In this document: piece after piece, positions 36,055-45,220 of the stretch
How positions within the stretch are numbered: position 1 is the first letter of the stretch
Layout of the letters: each line of letters begins with the position of its first letter
Assembly: GCF_030160655.1 (NCBI RefSeq)
Contig: NZ_BSOT01000002.1
Coordinates: forward strand, 124,001 to 188,000
Direction of reading: 5' to 3'
Source of the DNA: Agaribacter marinus
Lineage (GTDB): Bacteria; Pseudomonadota; Gammaproteobacteria; Enterobacterales; Alteromonadaceae
DNA length: 64,000 bases
Made by a program: the position numbers and the translations under genes
Notes under the pieces: generated by a model
Seen by the model: only the letters and a program-made list of their open reading frames with translations
Database searches by the model: none
Told to the model about the DNA's origin: nothing

Positions 36055-37332
36055 ATGATCATAGCCGCACTATTTATTACCTTATTCTTGCTTATACTAT
36101 TGGGCGTTCCCATTGCTTTTGCCTTAGCAATAGCGTCTTTAGTCGCCATATTGATTGAGGGCAGCATTCCAGATTTAGTGATCTTGCACCAAATGCTTGG
36201 TGGTATGGACAGTTTCCCACTGTTGTCGATTCCATTTTTCATCCTTGCTGGCGCATTAATGAATCAAGGCGGCATCACCAAGCGTATATTCGATTTTGCT
36301 GGCGCCTTAATGGGCTGGTTAAGAGGTGGATTGGGTCACGTAAATGTGGGCGCTTCGATTTTATTTTCTGGCATGTCTGGCGCAGCCGTGGCTGATGCAG
36401 GCGGGTTGGGCGCCATCGAAATTAAAGCAATGCGCAACAAAGGCTATGATGCGGACTTTTCCGTCGGCCTAACCGCTGCCTCATCAACTATTGGTCCAAT
36501 AATCCCACCTAGCCTACCTATGATCATCTACGGTGTTATTGCTGGTGTATCCATTGGCCAATTGTTCGCCGCTGGCATTATACCCGGCTTATTAATGGCC
36601 TTGGCGCTATCAATAATGGTCACAATATATGCACGAAAGCGGAATTACCCGAAAGATGCAAAGTTCTCACTAGGCCGCATCGCGGTCACCTTTAAACATG
36701 CTTTTCCTTCCTTACTAGCGCCCGTCATTATTGTGGGTGGTATTTTAACTGGCTTTTTCACGGCAACAGAGGCTGCCGTCGTTGCATGCGCCTACGCATT
36801 CTTGCTTAGCAGCTTGTGGTATCGTAGCTTGAGTTTAAAAGGTCTGCTTAAAGTGTCTTTCGATACCATCGAAACAACAAGTTCAATCATGCTAATTATT
36901 GGCGGTGCTGCAATATTTTCGTGGGTATTAACAAGTCAAGGGATTCACCAAATTGTGGCTGATTCATTGGGGTTTGCGGGAGGGAATAAATACACCGTCT
37001 TGCTTGCGATTACGCTCATCCTTTTCATTGTTGGCTGCTTTATGGAAACTATTGCAGCAATCACCATTCTCACGCCGATTTTGCTACCCATCGCTTTAGC
37101 AGCAGGCATTGATCCTGTGCAATTTGGTGTAATCATGGTCTTGAATTTGATGATTGGTTTACTCACGCCTCCTTTGGGCATGGTATTGTTCGTTCTATCT
37201 CAAGTATCGAGTGTCCCAATTGAGCGTTGCGCTAAAGCCACATTGCCCTTTTTATTACCCTTAATTGTCGTGTTGGTACTAATAATGTTAGTGCCAGCGT
37301 TGACACTGTGGTTACCGAGTGTTCTTTACTAA
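36055..37332 (+). CDS. dctM: TRAP transporter large permease (DctM)
   Basis: The 425-residue inner-membrane protein has about twelve hydrophobic segments and the DctM signature parts PFFILAGALMNQGGI, SGMSGAAVADAGGLG, STIGPIIPPSLPMIIYG and LTPPLGMVLFV. It forms the sodium-coupled transport unit with DctQ. It begins 6 bp after dctQ and is the last gene of the operon; a hairpin follows. Length is standard. Confidence 0.96.
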   Translation: MIIAALFITLFLLILLGVPIAFALAIASLVAILIEGSIPDLVILHQMLGGMDSFPLLSIPFFILAGALMNQGGITKRIFDFAGALMGWLRGGLGHVNVGASILFSGMSGAAVADAGGLGAIEIKAMRNKGYDADFSVGLTAASSTIGPIIPPSLPMIIYGVIAGVSIGQLFAAGIIPGLLMALALSIMVTIYARKRNYPKDAKFSLGRIAVTFKHAFPSLLAPVIIVGGILTGFFTATEAAVVACAYAFLLSSLWYRSLSLKGLLKVSFDTIETTSSIMLIIGGAAIFSWVLTSQGIHQIVADSLGFAGGNKYTVLLAITLILFIVGCFMETIAAITILTPILLPIALAAGIDPVQFGVIMVLNLMIGLLTPPLGMVLFVLSQVSSVPIERCAKATLPFLLPLIVVLVLIMLVPALTLWLPSVLY

Positions 37333-37348
37333 ATTAACTAAAACAAGA

Positions 37349-37372
37349 TAAGGCTCGCAAGTACGAGCCTTA
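37349..37372. terminator. Hairpin between convergent dctM and MerR-type gene
   Basis: TAAGGCTCG (37349-37357) and CGAGCCTTA (37364-37372) make a perfect 9-bp stem with a 6-nt loop, 16 bp after dctM. No strong U tract follows on the plus strand; the minus direction is followed by a T-rich stretch, so it probably serves both converging genes. Confidence 0.65.
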
Positions 37373-37379
37373 ACCATAC

Positions 37380-38189
37380 CTACATTAATGTTCGATACTT
37401 TTCTTCGTTGTGCTTAAGCTCATTTTCAGCAAAATAAAGCATTGCCTCATGTAAATGATCTGCAAATCCAGGCGCGTAATGGTTATACATATCACGCATC
37501 ACTGGGTCATTTTTCGTTGCATCAACGATATCAAGGTACATCGCATACGAAATCCCCTCAAATGATCCTTCCAATTCCGTTTTATAGAACATCCGATTTG
37601 ACAGTTCAAATGCTTCTATTACCAAGTGCTGAACCGTATCGAGTGTTATCGGTTGACCTACTACGTCAACGTAACGCATCGTCCATTCATTGGCTAGCCT
37701 CGTTTCTTCGGACATCTCCTCTTCTGATAAATTACCGTATGCCTCAAGCACTTTGTCGCCATTAGGATCGTCAAGTAGTGATTCTTTCCAAACTTTTGCT
37801 TTATCACTTGGCAAACCTTCAAACAATATATCAATATTTTTTTCACCTTTTATCGCACTCATTGTCACCTCAATTCGATTAATCATAGATTTAGTGTCTA
37901 GTAGCCGTTGATGTAAAAGCGCTTTTTGCTTATGCAGAACATTCATTAAGTCGTAGTCTTTTGCTGTCATGATCGTCTTAATCTGATCAAGTGACATGTC
38001 TAGGTCTCGATAGATCAATATTTGCTGCAAACACGCGGCATCATGCGCTGAATATTCACGATATCCGTTGTGTGGTCTGCGATGAGCAACGAGCAATCCA
38101 ATTTCGTCATAGTAATGAAGTGTCCTAATACTGACACCTGCAACCTGACTAAGCTGACTGACAGAATAACGTTTGTCTTTATTTGGCAT
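37380..38189 (-). CDS. MerR family regulator with TipAS-like domain
   Basis: The 269-residue regulator has an N-terminal MerR helix-turn-helix (YSVSQLSQVAGVSIRTLHYYDEIGLL, then NGYREYSAHD), a dimerisation helix, and a C-terminal TipAS-like antibiotic-recognition domain (about 145-265) with YGNLSEEEMSEE and YNHYAPGFADHLHEAMLYFAENE. TipAS proteins bind drugs or other ligands and often activate their own promoter. The start M at 38189 (MPNKDKRYS) is preferred over 38252. It converges with dctM and is not obviously linked to the carbohydrate genes. Confidence 0.9.
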   Translation of the reverse strand: MPNKDKRYSVSQLSQVAGVSIRTLHYYDEIGLLVAHRRPHNGYREYSAHDAACLQQILIYRDLDMSLDQIKTIMTAKDYDLMNVLHKQKALLHQRLLDTKSMINRIEVTMSAIKGEKNIDILFEGLPSDKAKVWKESLLDDPNGDKVLEAYGNLSEEEMSEETRLANEWTMRYVDVVGQPITLDTVQHLVIEAFELSNRMFYKTELEGSFEGISYAMYLDIVDATKNDPVMRDMYNHYAPGFADHLHEAMLYFAENELKHNEEKYRTLM

Positions 38190-38352
38190 GTTTAAGCACT
38201 CTCTATTTATCAACCGTAGACATGATGAGGTATTACGCTGCGTGAGGGTCAAGTATACAATCGAGCGCCTGATTGCAAAAATACAAAAATAGGCGTACGC
38301 TTTTTAAGCAACATAAAATGATGAATTGAGACAAATTAGAAGGATATTCAAA

Positions 38353-39897
38353 ATGTCGATGTTTAAATCTTCCAAATCTTGGCTGATAGTTGCCGCCTAT
38401 TTTTTTATTGTCCCAGCGTATGCAAATGGAACAAGCACGTTTATCGCGGATGAATTTTATAAAAATGGTGAGTACCTTAAAGCAAAACAAGCATACGCCG
38501 AAATTGCGCCACTTGGCAGCCCGCACGCATATTATCAGCTTGGTAGAATTCACTATGAAGGTTTAGGTACTGAGCAAGATCTATTAAGCGCAATCGTTTA
38601 CTTTTCACTTGCGGCAGAATACCAATTCATTGATGCCGAAAAAGCAGCTATGGCTTTATTAACTGCCCTGCCCGCGTCAGATCAAATAGCAGCACGTAAG
38701 TTGGTCTCTCAATATAAAGAAAAGTACGGAAAAGCTGTACTAGCATCAAAATATTTTCCCGAAATAAAGCATGAGAGTCTAGCAAATACTTTGTCTTTCG
38801 GTGGCGAAGGTATATTGCAAATAGACTACAGAGATCCAGAGTTATTTCTTGATGACTTTTCTGTTGGCGTTACAACTTTTGATGACGAATTTGGCTTCTT
38901 TGAAGACGATAATTATTTGCGGGGTAGCGACAATTCTTCCGCACAGCCATTTTCAAGAGAAAAGCAATTTGAAGAAAGAACACCAAACAGGTTACTAAGA
39001 GACCTTGAGCCATTCATTATCGTTGACTATGACCTAGCCCCAGATGGCTCTATTCGAAACATCAGAGAAGTCGATACCTTTGGTTATAATATTCCACGGC
39101 TGCTGCAACAACTTTCTAGGCACTCAGCACCAGCCCCAGTGTATGACGGAAAACGAACCTATTTTACCGGTCGAGCCTTTCTTGGTATTGCAGCCATGAC
39201 TAAATGGGAAGTACAACAAAGAGAAGCATATATTTTTAGTTATATTAAACGTAAGGCTAGGCAACTAAAAAAGAGTGAAGATATCGAGGATTTGTTTCAA
39301 TATGCGGTCGCTCTTCAAAACTTTCGTTGGTTACCTCAGGCAGAAAATGAATCGATTGAGATAATGGAAAAGGTCGCAAAAACAGGACATGTCATCGCTC
39401 AATTTGAATTAGGCGCGCGCATGTATCGAGAACAGCGAGACATCCCTAAAGCAATTGAGTGGATAATAGCGGCTAGTCAGCATGGTTATGCGCCCGCAGC
39501 ATATATGTTAGGACATATATTGCAAAACAGTCCATGGGTGATCAATGACGAAAAAAAAGCCTTATTTTGGTATCAAAGAGCTGCAACTGAAGGCAGTCCC
39601 CATGCAACGCTTAAAGCCGCAGAGTTGCTCTTGTTGGCAAAAAACGCTGAACTGCATGATGTAGAACAAGCGCAGGCATACCTAAGGAGTATTGAAACAA
39701 GTCAGGAAAAAAACCCAGAATATTATTTTTTACGAGCCGTTGCGCGCAAAAATGCTAGCCAACGTGACATGCAGCTTGTGGTTAAAGACATTCAAAAAGC
39801 CATATCACGAGGCAAAACCCTCCATTGGGATGTCAGCTATTGGGAATCATTGCTAGACGCTTGGACTACTGGCCGTGTATTGATAAAGGATTTGTAA
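38353..39897 (+). CDS. Secreted Sel1/TPR-repeat protein with TonB-C-like segment
   Basis: The 514-residue protein has a signal peptide (about 10-26, ending YAN). The N-terminal part carries Sel1-type units (AYYQLGRIHYEGLGTEQD). A middle region (about 210-300) contains VDYDLAPDGSIRNI and HSAPAPVYDGKRTYF, recalling the TonB C-terminal fold. A second Sel1 block follows (AQFELGARMYREQRD and AAYMLGHILQ). AGAAGG upstream supports the ATG at 38353. It ends 4 bp before the convergent lipoprotein gene. Probably periplasmic; partner unknown. Confidence 0.75.
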   Translation: MSMFKSSKSWLIVAAYFFIVPAYANGTSTFIADEFYKNGEYLKAKQAYAEIAPLGSPHAYYQLGRIHYEGLGTEQDLLSAIVYFSLAAEYQFIDAEKAAMALLTALPASDQIAARKLVSQYKEKYGKAVLASKYFPEIKHESLANTLSFGGEGILQIDYRDPELFLDDFSVGVTTFDDEFGFFEDDNYLRGSDNSSAQPFSREKQFEERTPNRLLRDLEPFIIVDYDLAPDGSIRNIREVDTFGYNIPRLLQQLSRHSAPAPVYDGKRTYFTGRAFLGIAAMTKWEVQQREAYIFSYIKRKARQLKKSEDIEDLFQYAVALQNFRWLPQAENESIEIMEKVAKTGHVIAQFELGARMYREQRDIPKAIEWIIAASQHGYAPAAYMLGHILQNSPWVINDEKKALFWYQRAATEGSPHATLKAAELLLLAKNAELHDVEQAQAYLRSIETSQEKNPEYYFLRAVARKNASQRDMQLVVKDIQKAISRGKTLHWDVSYWESLLDAWTTGRVLIKDL

Positions 39898-39901
39898 GCA
39901 A

Positions 39902-40477
39902 TTAGTTGGAGAGGTGAATCACCTCTCCATTGGGCCCGATAAAATACTGCTTTTTCTCATCAATTTCTGAAGGTGCTGTACTGACTTCCAACGAATAACC
40001 GTTAGCAATTAAGCGCGTGGCGACTAACACCAGATCATCCGCAACAAGAGTAAATTCAGTATCAAACACTATATTCGATTGTGACAAGTCGACAGACGCA
40101 ATTTTTGGCGGAATATGCAACCTTACGATGGCATCATTTGCTTGTAAGGTAAGTACTAATACTTCAGCAAGCTGACCATCTAATACTTGCGCATCAATTA
40201 AATCAAAACCAAGTATTTCTCGATAAAGCGTCATTGACTTTTCAAACGCTATCACGTTGACATTATAATAATGTAAATCGCTAACTGGCGCGGCATCCTT
40301 CGCTACAGTGTTCGTCACATTAGTTTTTTGATCGGCCAGTGTCGCTTCACCCACTAATTCGCCGGGCGCTGAAGTGGAATTGCAGGCCATAAGCACTAAA
40401 GACAACAAAGCGACTAGACTACATCGCGTCATTGCCGCACTCGCATTCACGTTACCCTTTGATTTTTTTGTGTTCAT
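39902..40477 (-). CDS. VOC-domain lipoprotein
   Basis: The 191-residue protein has a lipoprotein signal with lipobox LMAC, a polar linker, then one vicinal-oxygen-chelate (glyoxalase-like) domain (about 65-190) with DLHYYNVNVIAFEKSMTLYREILGF and a C-terminal GPNGEVIHL. Envelope-tethered VOC proteins are unusual because most are cytoplasmic. It follows the sugar dehydrogenase gene by about 40 bp on the same strand. Substrate unknown. Confidence 0.78.
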   Translation of the reverse strand: MNTKKSKGNVNASAAMTRCSLVALLSLVLMACNSTSAPGELVGEATLADQKTNVTNTVAKDAAPVSDLHYYNVNVIAFEKSMTLYREILGFDLIDAQVLDGQLAEVLVLTLQANDAIVRLHIPPKIASVDLSQSNIVFDTEFTLVADDLVLVATRLIANGYSLEVSTAPSEIDEKKQYFIGPNGEVIHLSN

Positions 40478-40517
40478 GACCTACCTCATTAGCTTATACA
40501 AATTCGACTTGCGGTGC

Positions 40518-41948
40518 TTAAATTGATAAGCGCAGAATATGCCCTTTCCCATCAATCGTCACAACGAGCATGATTGCACCGTCAGGCGCAACACTCACGT
40601 CACGAATACGTCCTCGGTCAGACAGAATTACATCCACATTGTCAATCGTATCACCTTTAGTGGACAGGAGTTGAAGCTCTTGAATGCCCATGCCACCAGC
40701 CAACATTTTACCCTTCCATTTGCTAAACATATCGCCATCATAAAAAGTGATACCCGCCACTGCGATAGACGGCACCCAATAGTGTTTAGGTTGTTCCATT
40801 CCTTCCTTTTCAGTTAGGTGAGTAATGGGGGTTCCATTGTAATTCATACCGTAGGTGATGACTGGCCAGCCATAGTTTGCGCCACGTGCAATAACGTTGA
40901 TTTCATCGCCACCACGAGGACCATGTTCTGCTTCCCAAATGCGATTAGTATTTGGTTCTACCACCATCCCTTGAGGGTTACGATGACCTAAGCTCCAAAT
41001 ACCGGGTAGCGCTCCTTTTTGACCGACGAACGGATTGTCGTTAGGTACTCGACCGTCATCATGCAAGCGAAAGACTTTACCGTTTGGCGAAGCCATGTTT
41101 TGTGCCGTTGGGCGGTCACCACGTTCACCAAACCCAAAGTAAACATAACCTTCTGAAAATACGATACGTGAACCGAAATGGCGACCAGAGTCTGAATATG
41201 CAGAATTCGGCGCTGTATAGATGTCTTGATGCTCAACCCACTTACCGTTGCTTACTTTTCCTCTGGCTATTTTGCTAGCGCCTTGCTTACCATCTTCTGA
41301 AGCAGCATAGGCAACATATACCCAGCCATTTTTTGCATAGTCAGGGTGCAATGTAATATCTAAAAGGCCCCCTTGCACGTGATGCCAGACAGCAGGGAAA
41401 TCTTTGATCTTACTGCTTGATTTACCGTCTGCTGATATTTGTAACAACGCGCCGTCACGTTGTGTCGCCAGCATAGAGCCGTCTGGCAAATATTCAATTG
41501 CCCATAAGATGCTTTCCGCCGTGTGTATATTTTCAATATTGAATGTGTGACCTAGGGATGTAATCGTTTTTGATTTTGTATTTGGCTTATTTGCTTCACG
41601 CGCCAATTTGTAACGTTGTTCATTAATATAAATAACTAAAGAGCGAATTTGATCGTCAGATAACGCTGCTTCCCATGCCGGCATACCTCGGTCAGTTGCG
41701 CCCTTCTTAATAAAATGCGTAAGAGACGCTGCCGAGCCGTCTTTTAACCATTTATCATTTAGAAAAGAATCAGCCATGCCACCACCAAGTGCTTTACCAT
41801 GGCAAGATGCGCAATTTTTTTTGTACAACTCTTCTACTTTTTCTTCTGCATATAATGAGCTAGAGAAAGCACTAAGCGATAGGGCAAATAACGATACCCC
41901 ACCGGTAATAAACTTTTTTGTTTTGTGTGACAATGCTAGGGCGTTCAT
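40518..41948 (-). CDS. Cytochrome c-PQQ sugar dehydrogenase fusion
   Basis: The 476-residue periplasmic protein has a signal peptide (about 1-35, ending YAE) and a c-type cytochrome domain with heme motif CASCH at 46-50 and likely axial Met in RGMPAWE. A soluble aldose-dehydrogenase (YliI/GdhB-like) beta-propeller follows, with TLHPDYAKNGWVYVAY, GSRIVFSEGYVYFGFGERGD, WSLGHRNPQG and HGPRGGDEINV. It should oxidise sugars at PQQ and pass electrons to its own heme. N-terminal cytochrome fusions occur but are a minority form. It follows a thioredoxin-fold gene by 12 bp. No PQQ biosynthesis genes are in the window. Confidence 0.9.
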   Translation of the reverse strand: MNALALSHKTKKFITGGVSLFALSLSAFSSSLYAEEKVEELYKKNCASCHGKALGGGMADSFLNDKWLKDGSAASLTHFIKKGATDRGMPAWEAALSDDQIRSLVIYINEQRYKLAREANKPNTKSKTITSLGHTFNIENIHTAESILWAIEYLPDGSMLATQRDGALLQISADGKSSSKIKDFPAVWHHVQGGLLDITLHPDYAKNGWVYVAYAASEDGKQGASKIARGKVSNGKWVEHQDIYTAPNSAYSDSGRHFGSRIVFSEGYVYFGFGERGDRPTAQNMASPNGKVFRLHDDGRVPNDNPFVGQKGALPGIWSLGHRNPQGMVVEPNTNRIWEAEHGPRGGDEINVIARGANYGWPVITYGMNYNGTPITHLTEKEGMEQPKHYWVPSIAVAGITFYDGDMFSKWKGKMLAGGMGIQELQLLSTKGDTIDNVDVILSDRGRIRDVSVAPDGAIMLVVTIDGKGHILRLSI

Positions 41949-41960
41949 ACTTCCATATTC

Positions 41961-42737
41961 CTATAGGTGTAAAAATTCTGCGTATTCAGGTAAAACTAAC
42001 GGCGTCGACTGATTAGATGCTTGTTGCAATCTTGCTTGCTGCCTGAGTGAGATCAAATCTTGCTGTAACTGCGATCTAAATTTGCGTACTTCGACCCATG
42101 CATCATTGAATACATCGTCTGATTCAAGTGTATCTTCTTTATAAGACTTAAGTAGCGGACCAAGTTTGCTATATGCCTCAAATAATCGTTGTATCTGTAT
42201 TTGTTCGAAGCGTTGTATTTGTTCAAGGTAGGGCGTTTTAATTTGTGCACTTTCCAGTAAATGCTCACCTTCAGCATACTCGCTAAAATAGCGAATATAC
42301 TCTTCACTGGGCACAGAATCAGCGCTTTGCCACTTACTGATGGATTCATAGTTTAGTAAGCGTTCACTTACTGGATCAACAATAAGTACTGTTGGCGTAC
42401 CAAAATATCCGGGGTAAGAAAATCGCTGAGTTATATGTCGCTTATCTTCTAAAAAGCCCACATCAACGAATAAGGTTTTATAGTGTTGTTTGAGTAATGC
42501 ATGCATTTGTGCATTCGAAAATTTAGCTGACAAGCCTCGACTATCATGGCACCACTGCGCACCCAGTACAATCATCGCCAGTTTATTCTCGGCTTTAGCT
42601 AGCGCCAACGTTTCATCAATATCTTTAATTGCAGATTCTGATGGAGAGAAAACATATTCATCTAAAACGCGATCAGAATTGTCGCTGGCAAAGCCATTCA
42701 AACTAAATAATAAGAATAAAGATACTAATAGTCTCAC
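41961..42737 (-). CDS. Secreted thioredoxin-fold protein with CxxS motif
   Basis: The 258-residue protein has a signal peptide (about 1-18) and a thioredoxin fold with AMIVLGAQWCHDSRGLS, where the active motif is C63-H-D-S66. Loss of the second cysteine suggests an isomerase, glutathionylation or structural role rather than dithiol oxidoreductase activity. YPGYFGTPTVLIVDP contains the cis-Pro region. A helical C-terminal extension (about 170-258) has unknown use. It precedes the cytochrome-PQQ dehydrogenase gene by 12 bp and may help its maturation. Confidence 0.8.
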   Translation of the reverse strand: MRLLVSLFLLFSLNGFASDNSDRVLDEYVFSPSESAIKDIDETLALAKAENKLAMIVLGAQWCHDSRGLSAKFSNAQMHALLKQHYKTLFVDVGFLEDKRHITQRFSYPGYFGTPTVLIVDPVSERLLNYESISKWQSADSVPSEEYIRYFSEYAEGEHLLESAQIKTPYLEQIQRFEQIQIQRLFEAYSKLGPLLKSYKEDTLESDDVFNDAWVEVRKFRSQLQQDLISLRQQARLQQASNQSTPLVLPEYAEFLHL

Positions 42738-42857
42738 GGGATATCCTTTGCTTGTGAACTGGAAATACGTAAATTTGCAACGCTAATATCAGCTGTATTT
42801 ACAGTAACATACTCTTGTTTAAGTACAAATACAGGATAATTTAACAAACTAGGTAGA

Positions 42858-43265
42858 TTAACTAAACGCTGTCGACAACTTAGACTTAAAATCAATGACC
42901 ACAGGCGTCTTTTTATTAGGATCTATTTTAAGCCCTTCGTTTTCAAGTAGCTGAGCATGTTGTAAAAGCCCACCTGGAAACTTAGCAATCAATTCACCTT
43001 TGTTTTTGATTACGCGCCAGTATGGCGCATCTGGGTTGGATTTTGAAAGAATAACCAGAGACTTCATTATCGCTGCAGGGCAAGCCGTTTGCACTTCAAA
43101 ATCATTTGCCAGCTGAGCCCTTAATTGCGTAATTGTTGCCAATTCACCACTATGTATATTGGCAATTAAGTCCGCTACAGTATTTGGTGATGGCTTTACC
43201 ATTTTGCCAGCACACCCCATAAACTTTTCCATTGTTTTGGGGATTTCCTCAATGAGATCTTTCAT
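42858..43265 (-). CDS. MGMT-family (alkyltransferase-like) protein
   Basis: The 135-residue protein resembles the MGMT/alkyltransferase-like winged-helix fold: TACPAAIMKSLVILSK, APYWRVIKNKGELIAKFPGG and AQLLENEGLKI parallel the DNA-binding domain around the PCHRVI site. The methyl-accepting PCHR cysteine is replaced (PYWR), so it cannot repair by self-alkylation. It may flag or bind lesions like ATL proteins. Single gene, flanked by about 120-bp and 100-bp gaps. Confidence 0.72.
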   Translation of the reverse strand: MKDLIEEIPKTMEKFMGCAGKMVKPSPNTVADLIANIHSGELATITQLRAQLANDFEVQTACPAAIMKSLVILSKSNPDAPYWRVIKNKGELIAKFPGGLLQHAQLLENEGLKIDPNKKTPVVIDFKSKLSTAFS

Positions 43266-43363
43266 TTAAATTTATTACTCATTTGCCTAGGTAAACATCT
43301 AAACCGATAAGAACTCAGGTTAGCGAGTATTTTGATATGCTTCAACTATCTGTTGACGTTTAC

Positions 43364-43837
43364 CTATAAGGCCAATTTCATTTCGATAAGAGACGACGTA
43401 AACCCGACCTTTTCGTAAGCTTTAATGGCGGACGTATTTTCGACGTAAACATCGAGGTAACAGTCTTCGACATCTTGTTGCTTACTCCACATCAAGAGCT
43501 TTTCGATGATTTTGGAGTTAACACCTTGTCCACGAAAATCAGGTAATACGTACATAAACCCTAGGTAAGCATGTTTTTTGTGAGTAAAACAAGGTGTAGA
43601 TTCTCTAATCTGCGCATATCCTGTGGCTATAATTCGCCCATTTACTTCTACAACGAGTAAATGAGCAGCATCAGAAGAAAGGAGGTCTTCTATGTCGTAG
43701 TAGTACGTTGGCTCTTTTTTTATTTGTTTATTAAATGGTCTTTCAGCGTCAATGACGCCTTGCTCCAATTCACGCAAACTCGGAAGGTCTTCTATGCTAG
43801 CTTCCCTGAATAATAAATCGGATAATTTCTTATTCAT
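43364..43837 (-). CDS. GNAT family N-acetyltransferase
   Basis: The 157-residue acetyltransferase has the acetyl-CoA motif LPDFRGQGVNSKIIEKL and the C-terminal YVENTSAIKAYEKVGF. Its start overlaps the end of an XRE-type regulator by 8 bp, so the regulator and the enzyme are translationally coupled. Substrate unknown. Confidence 0.88.
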   Translation of the reverse strand: MNKKLSDLLFREASIEDLPSLRELEQGVIDAERPFNKQIKKEPTYYYDIEDLLSSDAAHLLVVEVNGRIIATGYAQIRESTPCFTHKKHAYLGFMYVLPDFRGQGVNSKIIEKLLMWSKQQDVEDCYLDVYVENTSAIKAYEKVGFTSSLIEMKLAL

Positions 43838-44237
43838 AAGACATTCCTAGCCGATGCTTCACCATTTTGTAAGCAGAAATAACTAGACAGCCCCCCGCCA
43901 TCAAATATAGTAAGGCGCCAAATGAGTTTGCTCCCGCTGTTACTGCGTTTGCAGCTACTACAACAAAAATAAGTGCAACTGACAACAAGTAGAATATATG
44001 GTTTGCTTGGTACTTTAACATATTGATAGCACTCACTTTATCAGTATCAGATGTATCAATATTATTTGATAAGTCGGCGACATCAATATCTAAGGCAGCT
44101 GCCAAACACTTTAATGACTCGACACTGGCAGAATTGCCATTTTCGATACGTTGAATGGTTCTAACATTTAGGCCGGATAGCTTCGCGAGTACTTCTTGAG
44201 AAAGGTGACGTTGCAATCGGATCAGTTTGAGATTCAT
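43830..44237 (-). CDS. XRE-family HTH protein with membrane segments
   Basis: The 135-residue protein has an N-terminal Cro/CI-type helix-turn-helix (LIRLQRHLSQEVLAKLSGLNVRTIQRIENG) and then two hydrophobic segments (about 82-98 and 103-125), so it should be a membrane-tethered regulator. It overlaps the GNAT gene by 8 bp. Small XRE-plus-helices proteins of this kind are common as single genes in marine gammaproteobacteria; targets unknown. About 210 bp without a gene lie upstream. Confidence 0.85.
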   Translation of the reverse strand: MNLKLIRLQRHLSQEVLAKLSGLNVRTIQRIENGNSASVESLKCLAAALDIDVADLSNNIDTSDTDKVSAINMLKYQANHIFYLLSVALIFVVVAANAVTAGANSFGALLYLMAGGCLVISAYKMVKHRLGMSYE

Positions 44238-44448
44238 GAGTATTCTTGCCTATTTTCAAATTTTGGTGGCCAGCAAAAAATAACTTGGCTTACTAGGTAC
44301 CTATAATATTACTATGGACTTAATGGCAATACGCACAACATTTGGGTGACTTTACCCCGACAGTGCACGTAATATCTGCCTCAAAACCAATTCAGCATTA
44401 ATGTTCGAACTCACACTAACTAACGTGAACGCTGGATAACTAGAATAT

Positions 44449-44859
44449 TCACAATTGTAAGTGTAGCCAAACCGATGCCCACCTTTCAATTTTTTCGTCA
44501 GCCGCAAGTAATTTTGGCGATACTGTTGTGGAAGGTAACATCAAAGAAGAAGCAAGTAAGCTTGCATTTAAAGCACCTAAACACTCGTCTTCAATATAAA
44601 TTGAAACAGCTACTATGACCTTACAACTTCGGCAAGAAAGAAAATCTGCTTGTTCGCTTCCTTGGTGATGCACCATAAGTGACTCCCTGTGCCGTAGCGA
44701 TAAGTAGCCCTTAGGATCTGACAAATATGAAATACCGCGACTTGTACAAAAATTGCAATCACATTGCCTAGGGCTATATCCGCTTAATGCTTTAGGTAGC
44801 TTCAGCGTAAACTCAACACTGCCGCAAGCACACGATCCGTTATATTCAAACATCGCCAA
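44449..44859 (-). CDS. GFA family (glutathione-dependent formaldehyde-activating-like) protein
   Basis: The 136-residue protein has the zinc-binding Mss4-like fold of the GFA/CENP-V family: GSCACGSVEF (C10, C12), RQCDCNFCTSRG, and FLSCRSCKV further on. Named for the Paracoccus Gfa, most members have unknown substrates. It is followed upstream on the same strand by a DUF1330 gene (24 bp), suggesting cotranscription. Confidence 0.85.
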   Translation of the reverse strand: MAMFEYNGSCACGSVEFTLKLPKALSGYSPRQCDCNFCTSRGISYLSDPKGYLSLRHRESLMVHHQGSEQADFLSCRSCKVIVAVSIYIEDECLGALNASLLASSLMLPSTTVSPKLLAADEKIERWASVWLHLQL

Positions 44860-44882
44860 AACTATACGTTTGCCTAAATATT

Positions 44883-45197
44883 CTAATCATTCACCTTACT
44901 CTTTTCATGCATCGAAATCGTAGTTACCGATTTCACTGAACGATTAAAATATTGCTCTTTTACCGCAAGATATGCGGGGTCTGAAAAAAACGCATCCATT
45001 ATTTTCTTACTTGGAAAATCAATCGTAAACACCCTATTTATCACATGCTCTGTTTTCGACTTCAATACACGGTCAATGACAAAGTCGAATCCAAAGCTTC
45101 CACCAAATGAATGGAGTATCGGCGCCATATTTTCGCGGTAAAGTTGGTACTCGCTATCATTGATAACCTCTAAACCCATTATTCTCTCAAACGACAT
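44883..45197 (-). CDS. DUF1330-like protein
   Basis: The 104-residue protein has the dimeric alpha/beta-barrel (ferredoxin-like) pattern of DUF1330/NIPSNAP-type proteins: YQLYRENMAPILHSFGGSFGF, then FPSKKIMDAFFSDPAYLAVKEQYF. Function unknown. It lies between VOC and GFA genes on one strand with short gaps (23-24 bp). Confidence 0.72.
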   Translation of the reverse strand: MSFERIMGLEVINDSEYQLYRENMAPILHSFGGSFGFDFVIDRVLKSKTEHVINRVFTIDFPSKKIMDAFFSDPAYLAVKEQYFNRSVKSVTTISMHEKSKVND

Positions 45198-45220
45198 GTA
45201 TACTCCTGTGGTTATTTACT

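Noticed and set aside
34506-37332. Sialic acid TRAP transporter
   Set aside because: The neighbouring SASA gene suggested this, but no nanA, nanK, nanE or related genes are visible; the ligand was left open.
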